Assembly (NCBI GenBank): GCA_022661535.1
Contig: JAKULF010000005.1
Span: forward strand, 1,364,001-1,428,000
Source: Eutypa lata
Taxonomy: Eukaryota > Ascomycota > Sordariomycetes > Xylariales > Diatrypaceae
Direction: 5' to 3'
Length of the DNA: 64,000 nt
Shown: piece after piece, positions 36,623 through 49,101 of the stretch
Numbering within the stretch: the first letter of the stretch is position 1
How the letters are laid out: every line of letters begins with the position of its first letter
The notes under the pieces: generated by a model
Database searches by the model: none
Told to the model about the DNA's origin: nothing
Seen by the model: only the letters and a program-made list of their open reading frames with translations
Made by a program: the position numbers and the translations under genes

Positions 36623-37558
36623 TCACTCATAAGGAACAGTAGCATTCAGAGCGCCCAGCATCGTATCGACAATATTATGCTCCTCCCACAACCTGACGTA
36701 CTCCTCCCTACCGCCCCCCTTCCCGTCGTACCCAAAGCGCTTCCCGAACTCGCCCACGAGGTTGTCGTAGGTGGCCTCGGGCTTGTCGCGGCAGAACTCC
36801 CCGAACAGGGCGACGAAGTTGTCGGAGAACCCGAGGCGCGGGAACGCCGCCACGATGGTCTCGAACTCCTCGGCCGTGATCAGGCTGTCCGGTCCCGGCG
36901 TGGCGGGGTAGTCGTAGTGCGGGCCGAAGAAGTCCGCGAACACGCCGCTGTTCGTCAGCGCCACCTCGGGCTCCTTGTGCTGGGCTATGCTCTCGCTCGT
37001 GTGCAGCGCGATGGAGTCCCAGACGAGCTGCAGGGCGTGGTCGTCGTAGTCGTGGAGACCTCCTCCTCCTCCTCCTCCTCCTCCTCCTCCTACACCCGTA
37101 GCACCAACAACAACAGCGCGCACATCGGAGCAGTCCTCGTTATCGTCGGCGCTCGTCGTGACCGTGACCGTGACCGAGGAGGAGAGGCACCTCAGGAAGC
37201 GCCTGGCGCTGTTCGCGCCGTCGACCTCGAAGCGCTTGTCGGGGCTGATGAGGGCCTTGTTGGTGGCCCAGCCCAGGTCGTGGAGCAGGATGGCGACGAG
37301 GACGAGCTCGACCGCCGACGCGGTGTCCGCCAGGTCCCCGTAGCCGGCCACCTTGCTCAGCAGGATCAGCGCGAAGTACGCGGACCGCACGCAGTGCGTG
37401 TACGTGCTCGGCGAGGTGTTCTCGCGCAGGTAGGCCACGGCGGCGAGCGTGAGGGCCGTGTTGGGGAACGTCACGTTGATGGCCGGGAACGAGGGGAGGT
37501 AGTCGGACTCGTGCTGCTGGAGGGCGAGCGACTGGGTGATGTTCGGGTTGAGATACAT
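36623..37558 (-). CDS. HD-domain protein, cyanamide hydratase-like (DDI2/3 type)
   Basis: Intronless 311-aa protein of the HD metal-hydrolase family. Metal-binding residues are His55 in YTHCVRSAYF and His93-Asp94 in LLHDLGWA, with a later histidine in IALHTSESIAQHKEPE. This order matches fungal cyanamide hydratase (DDI2/DDI3-like) proteins, which hydrate cyanamide to urea. The N-terminal PNTALTLAAVAYLRENTSPSTY is also typical. Between the HD motif and the ALHTSE segment there is an insertion ending in a run of 11 glycines (about residues 157-167), coded by a CTC/GGA microsatellite. It should be a disordered loop of variable length. Other HD-fold hydrolases remain possible. Confidence 0.85.
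   Translation of the reverse strand: MYLNPNITQSLALQQHESDYLPSFPAINVTFPNTALTLAAVAYLRENTSPSTYTHCVRSAYFALILLSKVAGYGDLADTASAVELVLVAILLHDLGWATNKALISPDKRFEVDGANSARRFLRCLSSSVTVTVTTSADDNEDCSDVRAVVVGATGVGGGGGGGGGGGLHDYDDHALQLVWDSIALHTSESIAQHKEPEVALTNSGVFADFFGPHYDYPATPGPDSLITAEEFETIVAAFPRLGFSDNFVALFGEFCRDKPEATYDNLVGEFGKRFGYDGKGGGREEYVRLWEEHNIVDTMLGALNATVPYE
37059..37091. repeat. Trinucleotide microsatellite (CCT)11 inside a gene
   Basis: Eleven uninterrupted triplets, read on the minus strand as glycine codons of the HD-domain protein. In-frame length changes would alter a loop without a frameshift. Confidence 0.85.
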
Positions 37559-38527
37559 GGTGGGTTGGCTCGAAAATGGGGTTGCGTCGCTGACTATGTG
37601 TGTTGGCTATGGATGGAAGAAGGAAGATACATAGACGGGAGAGCTTGGTATGAAGGATATCCACGTAATGAATAAGAGGGATATGGACTTGACCACCGTC
37701 CCTTTTTATATTTACAGCATTGGTAACAAGATACAAGACAAGTAACACACATACTCGGCATCCAAAGGTCTACGATGAATGGTATTGAGGAGCTACTGCC
37801 CTTGGATTGACACTGCATTGGCTCATTTCATTCGCCGCGGAAACAGCTCAATTGGCTTAGAAATCTACTTTCTTCCTTGACTATTAATCATCACGACCCG
37901 TGCATCGGTGAATGAACTTCATAATACTTTCAGTAGTGTAGTTGAGGCACCGGTACATGGGGTATGAGTCATCCCACATGCACAACATCCTATAGCATCG
38001 CGGTAAACCTCGTCGTAAGTCAGCCTGATTGGATTTGTCATTTTGACTCCGAACGCCATCGGAACCAAGAATGCAGGGGAAGTTGGGGAAATCAACTGCG
38101 GCTCCAAAATTAAGCATACGTGACACAGACTTCGAAGAGCATCTTACAGATCAATCTACTGTAGGTATGTAGAAATATTAATCAGGATAACAGCGTGTCG
38201 AGTAGGCTTGAGCTAAAAGTGACTCCTCGGCGGTGCTCACACTGCAGATTGAACGCAGATCTATACAATGGGTTGAAATTAATATACCTAAATAGTACGT
38301 TCTATGTGCCGTAATCGAGTTGTTGTGTCATCAATATCGTAGCGTCATCAGGTAGAATATCTATGCACAGAAGCCTCCTCTCTCGCCATATCTACAAACC
38401 ATTCTCTAGTTAGCCGAGCCCCTCTTTCTTTCTTTCCTTCTCCCCATCCAGAGAAACTGCCATCTCATCCTCTGAATAGATTCGCTCGCGATCTACAAGG
38501 CAGACAAGAGACGGCCAAGCCATGTTG
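37559..38527. other. Spacer, no gene seen
   Basis: HD-gene promoter and CorA-gene 3' flank. The small minus-strand frame at 37884-38126 has no recognisable domain. Confidence 0.5.
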
Positions 38528-40938
38528 TTATCCCACCTTCCGCATACTGGCCGGATTAGCAGTCCCGTTGCCGCCCGCATTTGGGTTGTTCTGGCCGACC
38601 CGGAAGGCCTGGCTGCCCGAGTTCCAGGTGCTGGCCTTGCTCATGGTCTTCTTGCGCATGACGGCGAGGATGTCGGTCTCGAGGCGCTCAATGCCACGCT
38701 CAATATCCTCGTCCTCGAGGGCGTACTGCCGCTCGCGCCGCCGGTCCAGGAACCACCACGAACCCACGATCAGCAGGGTCAGCGGGATTGTCACCACGAA
38801 GTAGATCCATAGGTACTCCGAGACCTGCGCGCCCTCACCGGACGTGTCGACATCCGGTCCGTATTCCGGGCCTAAAAGCGGGTTTAGTTAATTAAAGTCG
38901 TAGGGTGAGTGAATGAACCGATCAAGGAGCAGTTTGCAAATGAAGCAGGTATGAATGCGGACAGATAGCTATATATGCACTTACCAACGTTGAAATCAAA
39001 GAACGTCATGCTAAAGACTGAGGACAGAAATGTGCCGGGAAGAAACACGGCACCGAGCAACGACAAGGTCTTCATGGCCGTGCTATCCCGCTTGCTCGCG
39101 TGGGCTAACCGCCTCTGCTGGGCCGCCATCTCGAGGTTGAGCTTTGATTCCTTCTGCGCCATAATGTTATAGAGCTATCACCCGGTAACGTTAGCTCACT
39201 CGCTCGCTTACTCCCCCTCACTCCTATTTTCACAATAAAAGAGTAAACTAGAAGACCAAGAAGAGGAAAGACAAAGTAGGAAAAAGACTTACAGCCTGCC
39301 GTTGAATATGCAGTCTCTCAAGCGTCGTATGAGCATAATGTTCCATGCCCGTAAGCTTGACCCTGTAGAAATCCAGCCTCGCGAGCACGCTCCCATGCAG
39401 CGCCTTCAGGACCTTGGTGAACTTGTCATCCCGCACGTACTTCCGGAACTGCTCCATGGCGCTCTTGAAGTCCTTGAGAATCTCCTGGTAGGCCTGAGGC
39501 CGCTTCCATAGGACCTGGGAGTGGCACTCAACCAGGTCGCGGTTGATCCCGTCGACGTCGAAGTCGGTGTAGACCTCGCTACGGTCGATCTCATCGCGCA
39601 TCGTGATGGCGTTTTCGAGGCGCCGTAGCCAGTCCCGCGCGGACCGTTGCCGGATGTCGCTCGTCTCCGCCAGGTCGTGCGCTAGGATGATGGTCGGCAG
39701 CAGCAGCGGGTGCCCCGCCTCCGCCCGGCACGCCTTCAGGTGCTCTAGCGAGTCGTTGATGTCCGACGACGATGTCCCCTTGACGTACCCCGTCGTTATC
39801 CCCGTGTTGAACGAGTACGAGAGCATGATCTCCCATCCCCGTGTCTTGCCCTTCTTACGGACGTCAGACTTGCGGAAGATGATCTCTGTGCGGATGATTA
39901 GTAAATCGTCTTTGGGTTTGTGAGAACCACACTGTAAATAGGGACTAGTGAGTAGCCAAGACGGGAGGATGGGGTGTTTTCTTACGCAGATGACGGTCAT
40001 CTTCATCTTGGTCGAACGCGCAGGCGAAGAACGGCCCGACTAGACTGCTACCTTCGATAGCACGCAGGGGCAGATGCCATGTTCTCACCATGGACTCGTA
40101 TGCCTTAGGCTCGAGTGTGACGAAATTCGGGGTGAATGTGTTATCCTGTTTAGCATTTTTCTGTATCCTGCAAGTTCGTTTAGTATCGACTAGGCAGGCC
40201 TAGAGCTTTGTTATTCGACATCACTTACACCAGCCGAATCCCATCGAGCAACTTCACGCCATCCTTCAACGCTGGTGGTTGAAAAGCACCCTGATTTTAT
40301 TGCTTGTCAGTCACACATTATAACTCATCACAACCCAAACACTTCTAAGAACGACATGTAACTTTTGAACAATACCCTACTCGTCATAAGGATCTGCTTG
40401 GCTATTTGGGTGTTCATTAACCCACAATCATGAGAAAGCTTAACCACTATCCCACGGTGCAGGCTCCTGATTGGCCGAGACCAGTATAGCCAAGGAAGAA
40501 GAAAAAAGCTTATCGGGAAAGTTGAGCAGAAATGACAAACCCTTTGATTAAGATAATTCTCAAACTCATGTGGTTCGAGGGGGTGTTCAGCACACGAGTT
40601 CTCAGACTCATCCTAATAGTTCACACACATCTCATTAGCTTATATATTTGTGTGTACGTTAAAAAGTGCCATGGCATTTGTAGTTCCCGGCTAACATTGG
40701 GTTTAGCTGCGCCGGAATTTGCTTGACGGCGGGTACGACATCCGTCCGTCTCAGCAGCGCAAAACTCAGTAAGACCTCGGGACCAAAGTCAGAAGGGGGC
40801 TGAAAAGGAAAGTAAAGGAATGAACCGAATAAAAACCAGTAATTGACGCACCGAATAGTTGAAAATCTCCAAATATCTCGTGTCCTCGGGTACGTATTTG
40901 CACTTCTGAATATGCGCCCGAAATATATAGTCGTCCAT
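38528..40938 (-). CDS. CorA-like Mg2+ transporter family protein
   Basis: Membrane protein of 485 aa. Exons: 40938..40852, 40290..40229, 40167..39986, 39885..39293, 39174..38985, 38871..38528. Splicing at 39986/39885 (TTTACTAATC branch site, CACAG acceptor) gives DDRHLQIIFRKSDVRKKG in frame. The cytosolic part has LRAIEGSSLVGPFF and TRGWEIMLSYSFNTG, then a long helical stalk. Two C-terminal membrane helices follow: LSLLGAVFLPGTFLSSVFSM with FF, and EYLWIYFVVTIPLTLLIVG. The GMN signature of bacterial CorA is absent, as is usual for this fungal branch. The first exon and its 561-nt intron are the least certain part. An alternative small exon at about 40799-40680 would disturb the QPPALKDG junction. 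A Mg2+ transport role is inferred from the family. Confidence 0.85.
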
Positions 40939-42647
40939 TTTTTTTGGGGGGCGGGCCGTTCCCTTTTGCCTTTTTGCCTACTACCTTCCGTCCTGATCTT
41001 ATTCTGATTTGGCTTCCGAACCGGCGTGCGCTTAACGGGCGAGCGAGCGAAACGAAGAGTGGAGAGATGAGAACTAGAGAAACTCAAAAACCACAGCCCC
41101 CAGGTTCAGATATCTACACTTAGGTACGCTATGATATTAGACTAGCTCTAGGTATGTAGGGCTAGGTAAGAAGAATGTATGTATGTAGGAGGGTATGTAG
41201 GTAAGCAATCAGCTCGATCGATCATCAAAGCCGGATCGAGGTGGCGCGGCGCAAACCTGTGGTGTTACTTACTTGCAAGCACTGGCTTGCAGCGACCACG
41301 TCAAGACTTGAAACTACATACCTAACGTTAGCTCCCAAGCAAGCAAAGCAAGCGAGCAAGCAATTGGCCAGAAGCGGAGGAACCCCCGTGACTTTTCCTT
41401 TCCCTCTCTCGCACCAACAACACATACGCACGTACGATACGATACGAATGCGGAAGTGCAATGCAGGAGACAAAAAAGGAAGCGGTCGAATAACAGGAGA
41501 AAGCTTCCTCGCTCCCAATCAATGGAGAGGTTGGAAGGCAGTTGTGGGCGGTTTGAGGTCTGGCCTGGGAGGCCTGCGGGTCTCTGTACGTACGTGCTTT
41601 AGTCAATACCTACCGGTGCAATGCAGCTGCAGCGGCGGCGGGGGAACTGCAACGAGCCGCAGATCTCCGTCTCCAACCTTTTTAACTACTAACTAGGTAT
41701 GTCGCCCAAGATGACGGGTCGCTAATGGTGGTATCAAATGTAGGTCTTTTACATATGTATGAGCTCTTGATTGGATTCGTTCAAAGTCCTACGTATATCA
41801 ACTCAGTTGATAAGTAGTTATGCACTAAAGCTAGAACCTTCATACCTACCTATATACCTAGGTACTTCTCAAATAAAAGGGGTCTATTCGTAAAGCTAGG
41901 ACTTCAGATGAAATTGAACTCCCGAAGTTTGCTAACTCACTTTGGCTTAGACTACTAGCTTCTAGTGACCGATCACTTTCATCTTAAGCGGTTGAACTAA
42001 CGTGCATATGTACGGATAGCATCAATCTCCAAACCAATTCTTCTGTGCCCACTGCTATAGTCCTCAAGTGCATGTGAATACTGCCATCTTGGGGGTATTC
42101 ATGAATACCATGACCGGTTTGGCTAGTCAATTGCCTTGACTACATACTTAGGTAGTTCATGCGTATGTGTGTATGCCAGCAGGTTGGCATGGGAAATGTA
42201 GGTAAGCTTCCGTTGCGAAATGTTTGTCTGTTTCTCCCCGTAATAGGCCCGTGTGCTGTAACTACAGGCCGAAATACGCGAAACTCCCGGAGCCCGTCTC
42301 GATGTAGTTATAATGCATGCAGGAGAACCCTATAGGAAAGAAAAAATAAAGATATTATGCCCCGACCCCGTTGATCCCCCCAAGAACCCCGTTTTTGGAA
42401 CCTCAAAAGTTTCTCATGCTCTCATCCATTCACCTTCCCGAATCATCAGCACCAACCAACCGCAGGTTTCCTTAGCTTAACACGTTATTCACCAAGGCCC
42501 GACTACGCGCCCCAGACACTCGACGACATTAAAACGATGGTCCTTCATTCGATCGAGCGCACACACGGCCAACATCGACTTGATACGAGCGACTATCCCA
42601 TCATGCGCGAATCGTTTACGCTCGTCTACCCCTACCCTAGGGACGCA
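40939..42647. other. 1.7-kb spacer rich in TAGGTA words
   Basis: CorA promoter and PKA 3' flank. Multiple TAGGTA/TACCTA words occur around 41135-41205, 41690-41700 and 41840-41865. The 151-codon frame at 41241-41696 has no domain and an atypical composition, so it is not called. Confidence 0.5.
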
Positions 42648-44260
42648 TCAGAAGTCGACGAAAAGATGGCCATACCTACACCGGGTCAGTAAAACATCAC
42701 GACGATTGATATCTTCAACATACTCGTCAGGGCCTGCCGTGCCGTATCTCTCCGTCTCTTCTGGATATCTATCAAACTGGCTCGCATCTCCGGCGCCGGC
42801 TTTGACCGGGGGCGTGTAGGGCGCATCGATATCCTTCCGTGACAACCGATCCCACGTAACTTCCGCAAACCAAGGATGATTCTTGACATCTTGCGATCCG
42901 CCATATAGATTTCCCAAGCGCTTCGTCAAGTCTGGCGTGATTAACCGTTCTAGCAGATTCTGCGCGTCCGGGTTGACATATGCAGGATACTTGACTTTGC
43001 CTCGAAGAATGTTTTCGTAGATCTTCATCGGTGACCCGCTATCCCAGAAAGGCGTGTAGCCACACAGCATCTCGTAGATCAAGATGCCCAGAGACCACCT
43101 TCAACATTCTATATAAGCATCCTATAATTTCGGGTTGGATGCGAAAGACTTACCAGTCAACGGATCTATTGTACCCTTTGTTCGAAACAACCTCCGGTGC
43201 CAAGTAGTCCGGTGTTCCACATAGCGTCCACGTCTTGTCAGGAACTTTCTTCGCGAAACCAAAATCCGTTATCTTCAGGTGTCCATGACGATCCAGGAGC
43301 AAATTCTCAGGCTTCAGGTCTCGGTATATGATTTCTCGAGTGTGCAGATATTCCAGCGCCAGTGTGACCTCTGCAGCGTAGAATTTTGCGACCGGATTAG
43401 GGAAGCGCTGTAGAGAGTTAACTTTGTGTCCCTATTCTAGCCAACAGTACGACCCGACTTACGCCTGATTTCCTCAGTAAAGAGAACAGCTCACCGCCTT
43501 CGACGAAATCCATAACCATGTATAGATTCTTTGCGTCTTGGAAAGTTCCCCACAAGGTGATGAGGAAAGGGTGCTTGACCTCGCCAAGCATACGCCTTTC
43601 GTCATTGGTGTGCTCAACTTGCTTCATCTTCACAACTTGAGCCTTTTTCAAAACCTTGACAGCGTAGAAGCGTGAGTTATGATTCGACTGGACTAGGTGG
43701 ACGCGTCCAAAACTACCCGTCCCCAATGTCCGCAGCATCTCAAAATCTCCGAGCGAATATTTCCCCTTTGTGACTCTGACTTCGGACGGCTGCGCTTGCG
43801 GCTGAGCCTGCGGTCTGGCTTGGCCACCTTGGTATTAATTAGCTCCAGAACACATTTAGTTCACCATTCGTCCATGCTCACCATCATTTTGTGGTATATT
43901 GATTAGGTTGTTAATGCTTGGTAGATTATGTGGTGTGCCGGTCTGGCCAGGACTCGGAGTATGCTGTAATCCATAGGGAGCTGGTTGGTGGTGGGTAACT
44001 GGAGGATTCATTTGTGGCCCGCCACCAGCCGAAGCTGGTGTCTCTTTTGAATTGTTCGTAGACAGACGCGATTGGGAGGTTGCGCTCGTACTCGTCGTAC
44101 CTTGGGTCGTTTGTGTGGGTGATTTGACAAGAGTTGTCGATTCGAATGGTTTCGAATTTGTCGGCGTTACTGGTGTCACTGGACTTGTAGGCTGGCTAGA
44201 GGAAGAATCAGGCTTATCTTCCCTCGTCCTCTTCTTCTTAAGGAAATTCAGACTCGGCAT
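42648..44260 (-). CDS. cAMP-dependent protein kinase catalytic subunit
   Basis: AGC-family Ser/Thr kinase of 466 aa from five exons: 44260..43882, 43827..43463, 43407..43154, 43098..42724, 42675..42648. Residues 1-140 form a disordered Ser/Thr/Pro/Gln-rich extension with a QAQPQAQP stretch. The kinase domain starts at [18 protein letters not shown]. It contains AVKVLKK, the catalytic loop [21 protein letters not shown], the activation-loop segment [15 protein letters not shown] and [12 protein letters not shown]. The C-terminal hydrophobic motif is [10 protein letters not shown]. Splicing the last 48-nt intron is needed to form that standard PKA ending. Reading straight through also gives an open frame, see the separate entry. 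It acts downstream of cAMP in growth and nutrient signalling. Confidence 0.96.
42676..42723 (-). other. 48-nt stopless in-frame intron at the PKA C-terminus
   Basis: Starts GTATGTTG, has TTACTGACC as a good branch site and ends GGTGTAG. Its length is a multiple of three and it has no in-frame stop. If retained it would insert 16 residues right before the GHLFVDF hydrophobic motif. Confidence 0.85.
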
Positions 44261-47009
44261 ATGATATGATGTTTAGAGGAACTGAGGGATCTGGCCCTCG
44301 AGGATATCAATAGTTGGAGGTAAGTGGATAATGCGAGGGATATGTATATCGCAAATGTATCAGCAGCTCAGTCCGGTTCCTAAAGATGGTAACTTGTCTA
44401 GAGGAAATTAAACTCGTCGTTTCGGCTTCTACTCCTCAAGGAATAGGAAGGCACCCTGAGCAGGCTCCTTTTACTTGTTAGTTGAGGAAAGAGGGGAGCA
44501 ATGGGTGGTTTAAAAGCGTCTAGAATTTGTTCGGCTCATCCCACTTCAACAGTCCGATAACCCAATTGCGAATAGCGGGACACAGTTGACCAAAATCAAA
44601 CAATGTAACAGTATCTGCGCAAGTATGACAGTAACTTGGACAGGAGACGGAAATTATAACAGCCGTGGCAGTTGCATGTACGTTATGTAGGTAGTCGGTC
44701 GTTGTATATCAGGTATCGGTGGGGTTAAGTCTCGCAAGGCAAGCAATTTGCAATTTGCAATTGATAGGCGTTTATACAAATAATGCGGCTTTTCAGGGGC
44801 GTTTATGTTCAGAAGAGAGTTATTAATCGTTTTCAGCTTTCCGAGAAGTCTCGTCGCACAAAGGGGGCCGTCTCTCCGCGTATAGTAAGCTATGTGTATG
44901 AGATGAATTGGAAGGTCTATTGTTGTTAAGTTTCTTACTCCTTCTTTCAAGAACTAGAGAGCATAAGAGAAAATGGGCTCTGAAGGGATTACATCAGTAT
45001 AAAATACGGTAAAAGTAGGATACTGAAATGACAGAGTAAGAATTCTCAAAATCACAAGTTGAGTAAGTTTAGGTAGGCAACACGGGAAAGCCAACACAGG
45101 GAGAGATGGCCAAGTATGCAATCTGGGATTGATTCGTGTGGCCCTGATTGACGTATGCGATCATCTAGTGAGGTAGCTAGCTAGCTCCTCTCTGTCTTTG
45201 AGGGGAAGAGGGGAGCGAGTGAACCTAGGAATGTGGGGGCATGGACAATAGAATGTAGAGCTGTAATACAGTAGAGTAGGGTGTGGGAAAGCTTGACCTG
45301 GCTTTAACAGACCAACCACCTAACTAACAGGTACCTATGTAAACACCTACTATCTACCACCTAGATAGTTACTATGTATGTAAGTCTAAAGGACTATTGA
45401 AGCGATAACACTAATAAACAAGTTTAAAATGATAACTTGGAAGGAATCGAAAGTAGAAAGTCACTAACTAGGCGTATATAGTCTGGTGAACTTCGTACCT
45501 ACAGTAGGTAGGTACATAAGGTAGACAGATGGGTCGCGTTACGCTAGTCAGTTCGCAGCTGCTATTTCTGTTCAGATCTGTGTTATGTGTACATATTTAT
45601 TTATTTACCGTAGTAATAAAACGAGAATTGCCTTGTTGCTGTTGCTCTCTTTTGAACTCAGGTATAGTACCTAACTAGGGGGTTCAAGGCTATAGCGTCA
45701 GTAAGTTAAGAACTGATTAGGCCTGATAGATGCTGTACTCGTCGGAAAAGAACACTTGTAGCGGGTAACTGCTAGGACCTCGCATTCATGAATCGTTCAA
45801 TCAAATCAACGATGAGAGGAGGAGCCTACCTCTAGAGGGCAGCGTTGGGATTCGTACTGCATGAGCTTGTGGGGGCCAAGAATTGGTTCTCTCCTCTCAT
45901 ATCGAGAAGAAACAGAGACACCGAGTTTTAGATATGTCGCAAGCTGCTTGCTACGGAAGGTGTTCTCTCATTCTTGTTCTTGGATCCTGCCAATCAGAAA
46001 CCAGAGCCTGCACCAACCAGGCGGAAGCCGAGGGTTGAAATGACCGTCTCAGAGCACTGTGGCTTGGGGGATAGGTTCCCAACGCAGCGGTGAAGTCTTC
46101 TGTGGGAAATGAAAGGGAAAAAAGACACTTGGTCCAGTAAAGTTTAAATGTGAAGTTGGCGAACTGTTAAGTCTGCGACCAAGTCTGCAAGTATCAGGAG
46201 CGGCTAGAATAGGTCAAAGGGGCGAGATCCGATCGTCGATCCAACCTTGAGTCTCTCTTCCGTAAATATATATATATACATATTGCCAACTAGATGTAGT
46301 GGTGGTTGACTGCTACCCTGCTACCTCAATTGCATTGCCATTCTATCAAAGGCTAAGTGATCGACAACGAAGATGCAAGACCTAAGGCGGGGTCTATCCA
46401 GGTTCTAGCCGTTGATAGTAAAACACACCTGTGTTACCGTGATATCCCGCCATATCGGTCTTGCGATAAATCTGATTTTGATGTGGGGATAGGAACACTA
46501 AGTTGTCTGTGTAACTCTACCTACGGATCTCCACCTAAAGCCACATGGTCGTGATTTCAGAGCAAGGCATAAAAATGATCTAGATCGTTGAATTCAAAGA
46601 TGCTGTATAGGGGGCGGTTCTGTTGACAATCTCGTAACTCTACATAACTATAGGTACTAGGTAATCAACCTGAGCATCCCGCGTAGATATCGAATAATTC
46701 ATTTAAAGACGGTATCTCCTCCAACCCTAGCGCCCCCTTCTTCATATGTAAACGCGAAGCTAGATCCAGATATGCTAACATCCATCATAACTTTTGGTAT
46801 GTTGAGTTCAAAACGAGATTACTTATACATTGCTAGTTACTAATTTTACGCCTGCCAGCCTCATGAGACATAAAGAGAAGCGTGAAACTTCACACAAGGC
46901 GTATAGCCAAAGCATCCATTTGAGGTATGTACGAGGTGAATTGCTATTCATAATGAGCAACCTAGGAAACCTTTTCCTTCCAAAACTTGGTGTTCCTATT
47001 CCCTTTCCT
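44261..47009. other. 2.7-kb intergenic region
   Basis: Long upstream region of PKA and 3' flank of the lectin gene. Only short chance frames are present. It holds a TA microsatellite at about 46265-46280 and clustered TAGGTA/TACCTA words near 45330-45370 and 45500-45515. A long regulatory leader is plausible for a signalling kinase. Confidence 0.5.
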
Positions 47010-48100
47010 TTAGAAACGGTGAGACCTCTTGTTGTTGTTTGTCCGGTAGACAGTCCATCCTACATATGCACCTCCGAGAACCATCAAGACAAGCATAGTC
47101 TTAAAGAAGAAACCAAGCCAGCTACCACCCTTCTTCTTCGGAGTTGATTTCCGGCCCTTACCCGGTGTAGACTTGCCCGCAGATGGTGTGCTGCTAATGT
47201 AGAGGTTCTTCGCGTCGATCGAAATGATATCGTGGTTGTCACTCAACTCACCCGTCTCCGCGCTGAATCCGAGGTAGGTCACAGAGGGAACTGCTGGCGG
47301 CTGATCCGTCTCGAAACACAAGGTCCACTCATCTTCTGACTTGTACTGCAATTCCATTTTCAGAGACTTATCTTGGAAGTAAGTTAGCCTGAACTTGGTA
47401 GGGACAGTCGCCGTCCGAAGACCACGTGCAGAACATCCGGCGAACTCGTTCTCTTTCCCGTCGTTGTTCTTATCGTAGGGTGTCTTGCCATCACCAACCA
47501 TGGCCATGACATAGGGGAAGACGACGCCAGGTCGGTGGTTCTTGTAGGTATCGAAGAAAATGCCAAGGCCCTCAAAGTTGTCTGCATGCCCAAAAACGGG
47601 CCCAGGCTGTGCGCGGTCTTTCGTAAGCCACATAGCAAAGCCATCACCATATAGCTGGTTTTTTCCATGCATCTTGAATTCGACCGTGATTTCCCAGTTG
47701 GTAGCGGTTAGAGGTACTCGGGAGAAGAGCCAACCCATCTGAGATGGGCGGTCGGACGTCAGGCGAATATATCTGTGTAATCGATCGGTTAGTTTGCGAT
47801 TCGAGAGCTTAGGAAGTGCGATCAATGACATACGAATCGGTCCGGATGATTGTGTCCCCCCCAAAGTCGTACCATCGGCTCGAGATATCTGAATCCAGGT
47901 ACGGTTGTTTCAAGCTATGTGTTCGCAGCTAGAAAGAAGGCAGGCATGTTCAGCAAACAGACCAGGCTAGAATTGACAAGATGAAAGGATCCAGATCAGC
48001 TTACAGCAATACTCCTAATATTCTCGTTCTCATCGCGGCTGACGGCGCCAAACGCTGTTGCGGCCAGCCATAACGGCGACAAAGCTTTAAACCACCACAT
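47010..48100 (-). CDS. L-type (legume-like) lectin, ER-Golgi cargo receptor
   Basis: Type I membrane lectin of 317 aa in three exons: 48100..48005, 47928..47834, 47772..47010. Exon 1 codes for a signal peptide (WWFKALSPLWLAATAFGA). After splicing the lectin domain reads LRTHSLKQPYLDSDISSRWYDFGG and then SYIRLTSDRPSQMGWLFSR. The carbohydrate/Ca2+ region GDGFAMWLTKDRAQPGPVFG and FEGLGIFFDTYKNHRPGV matches ERGIC-53/VIP36-type proteins. A Lys/Ser-rich stalk leads to one membrane helix (WLGFFFKTMLVLMVLGGAYVG) and a short basic tail, RTNNNKRSHRF. The tail carries basic residues but not a perfect KKxx signal. It probably cycles between ER and Golgi carrying glycoproteins, like yeast Emp46/47 or Uip5. 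Confidence 0.94.
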
Positions 48101-49101
48101 TCTGTACCCAGCAGATCGGATCGAGGTTTGTCGTAAATAGAATTCAAATAGAAAACAATGGGCTGGAGGACAGAATATGAAGTGAAGACAAGAATGAATA
48201 CGGCTAAGGAAAGGAAAGGCCAACTGGTCCTGTGTTGTTTGGTTGCGGCGCTAATGGCCTCTATACTACATGTGCATGTGTGGTATGTGGTGAGCAAAGC
48301 TGTTACGATCTTGTGAGACCTTTTTCAGAAGCACCGCTAAAAAGACCATTGATTAATTGCACTGCACCTTCAAATGATAGCTGGCCTCTCCTCGTATGAG
48401 CCTAGCCTATTGAAATATTAAAATCTGGCTTCCCTTCCTAAATTGGATTGGACAGCTTAGTGTTCTTACATAACTAAGCTATCCCTGCATAAAGGTGGGA
48501 CTTCAAAGCCTGCAAGCCTCACAATACGAAGGCACCGCCACGCCACAAGGCATGTGAGGCTGTGCCACTTTACAAAGTCTTATTATGAGCATGTTCTTTT
48601 CATGCCGGACACTGCTTAACAGAATCCTTGTGCAATTTAATTAACAACCTGTCCCAAACTGTCCAACATTGTATACATGTGAAATGATTTTTCTAGGAGT
48701 CACAAGAAATGACTACTGCTCGTTTACTATAGAGATGCAAAGAACGGTGAAGTAACTAAAGGCTTTCATCCCACACCCAGTACGAGGCCCAAATCAAATG
48801 TATATCTTTTAGAGCTCGTCCTGACTCACTTACACAGCAGAGCTCTCCTCGAAGTTCAGCAGGGAAGTCCTAAGAATCACCTCTGACTACCACATGCCAA
48901 TAGCGTTGGTGATACTTTCAGGTACTACGTGTATCTCTAATTCCTACCTAGGTAGTCTAGGAGTTAGAGTCTCTTTCAAGCTGTGATATCATAGTCGTAA
49001 CATGTTTAAATTCAAATCGTAGAATGACAATGAGATCTATACAAAAATCATATCTATAATTGATGACATATAGTAGATACCGGCATCCAAACGTTCATAC
49101 C
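48101..49101. other. 1-kb spacer, no gene seen
   Basis: Lectin promoter and 3' flank of the following minus-strand gene. No feature is recognised. Confidence 0.5.

Noticed and set aside
39860..40000. Apparent frameshift in the CorA-like gene
   Set aside because: A one-base phase mismatch appears if the acceptor before TGTGGTTC is used. The acceptor CACAG at 39886 with a TTTACTAATC branch site restores frame and gives the expected QIIFRKS sequence, so no frameshift is needed.
41241..41696. 151-codon plus-strand frame between CorA and PKA genes
   Set aside because: No domain, overlaps an open frame on the other strand, and the composition is that of noncoding sequence.
41890..41970. Possible tRNA (GAACTCCCGA-like string)
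   Set aside because: No T-arm or acceptor stem could be paired on either strand.
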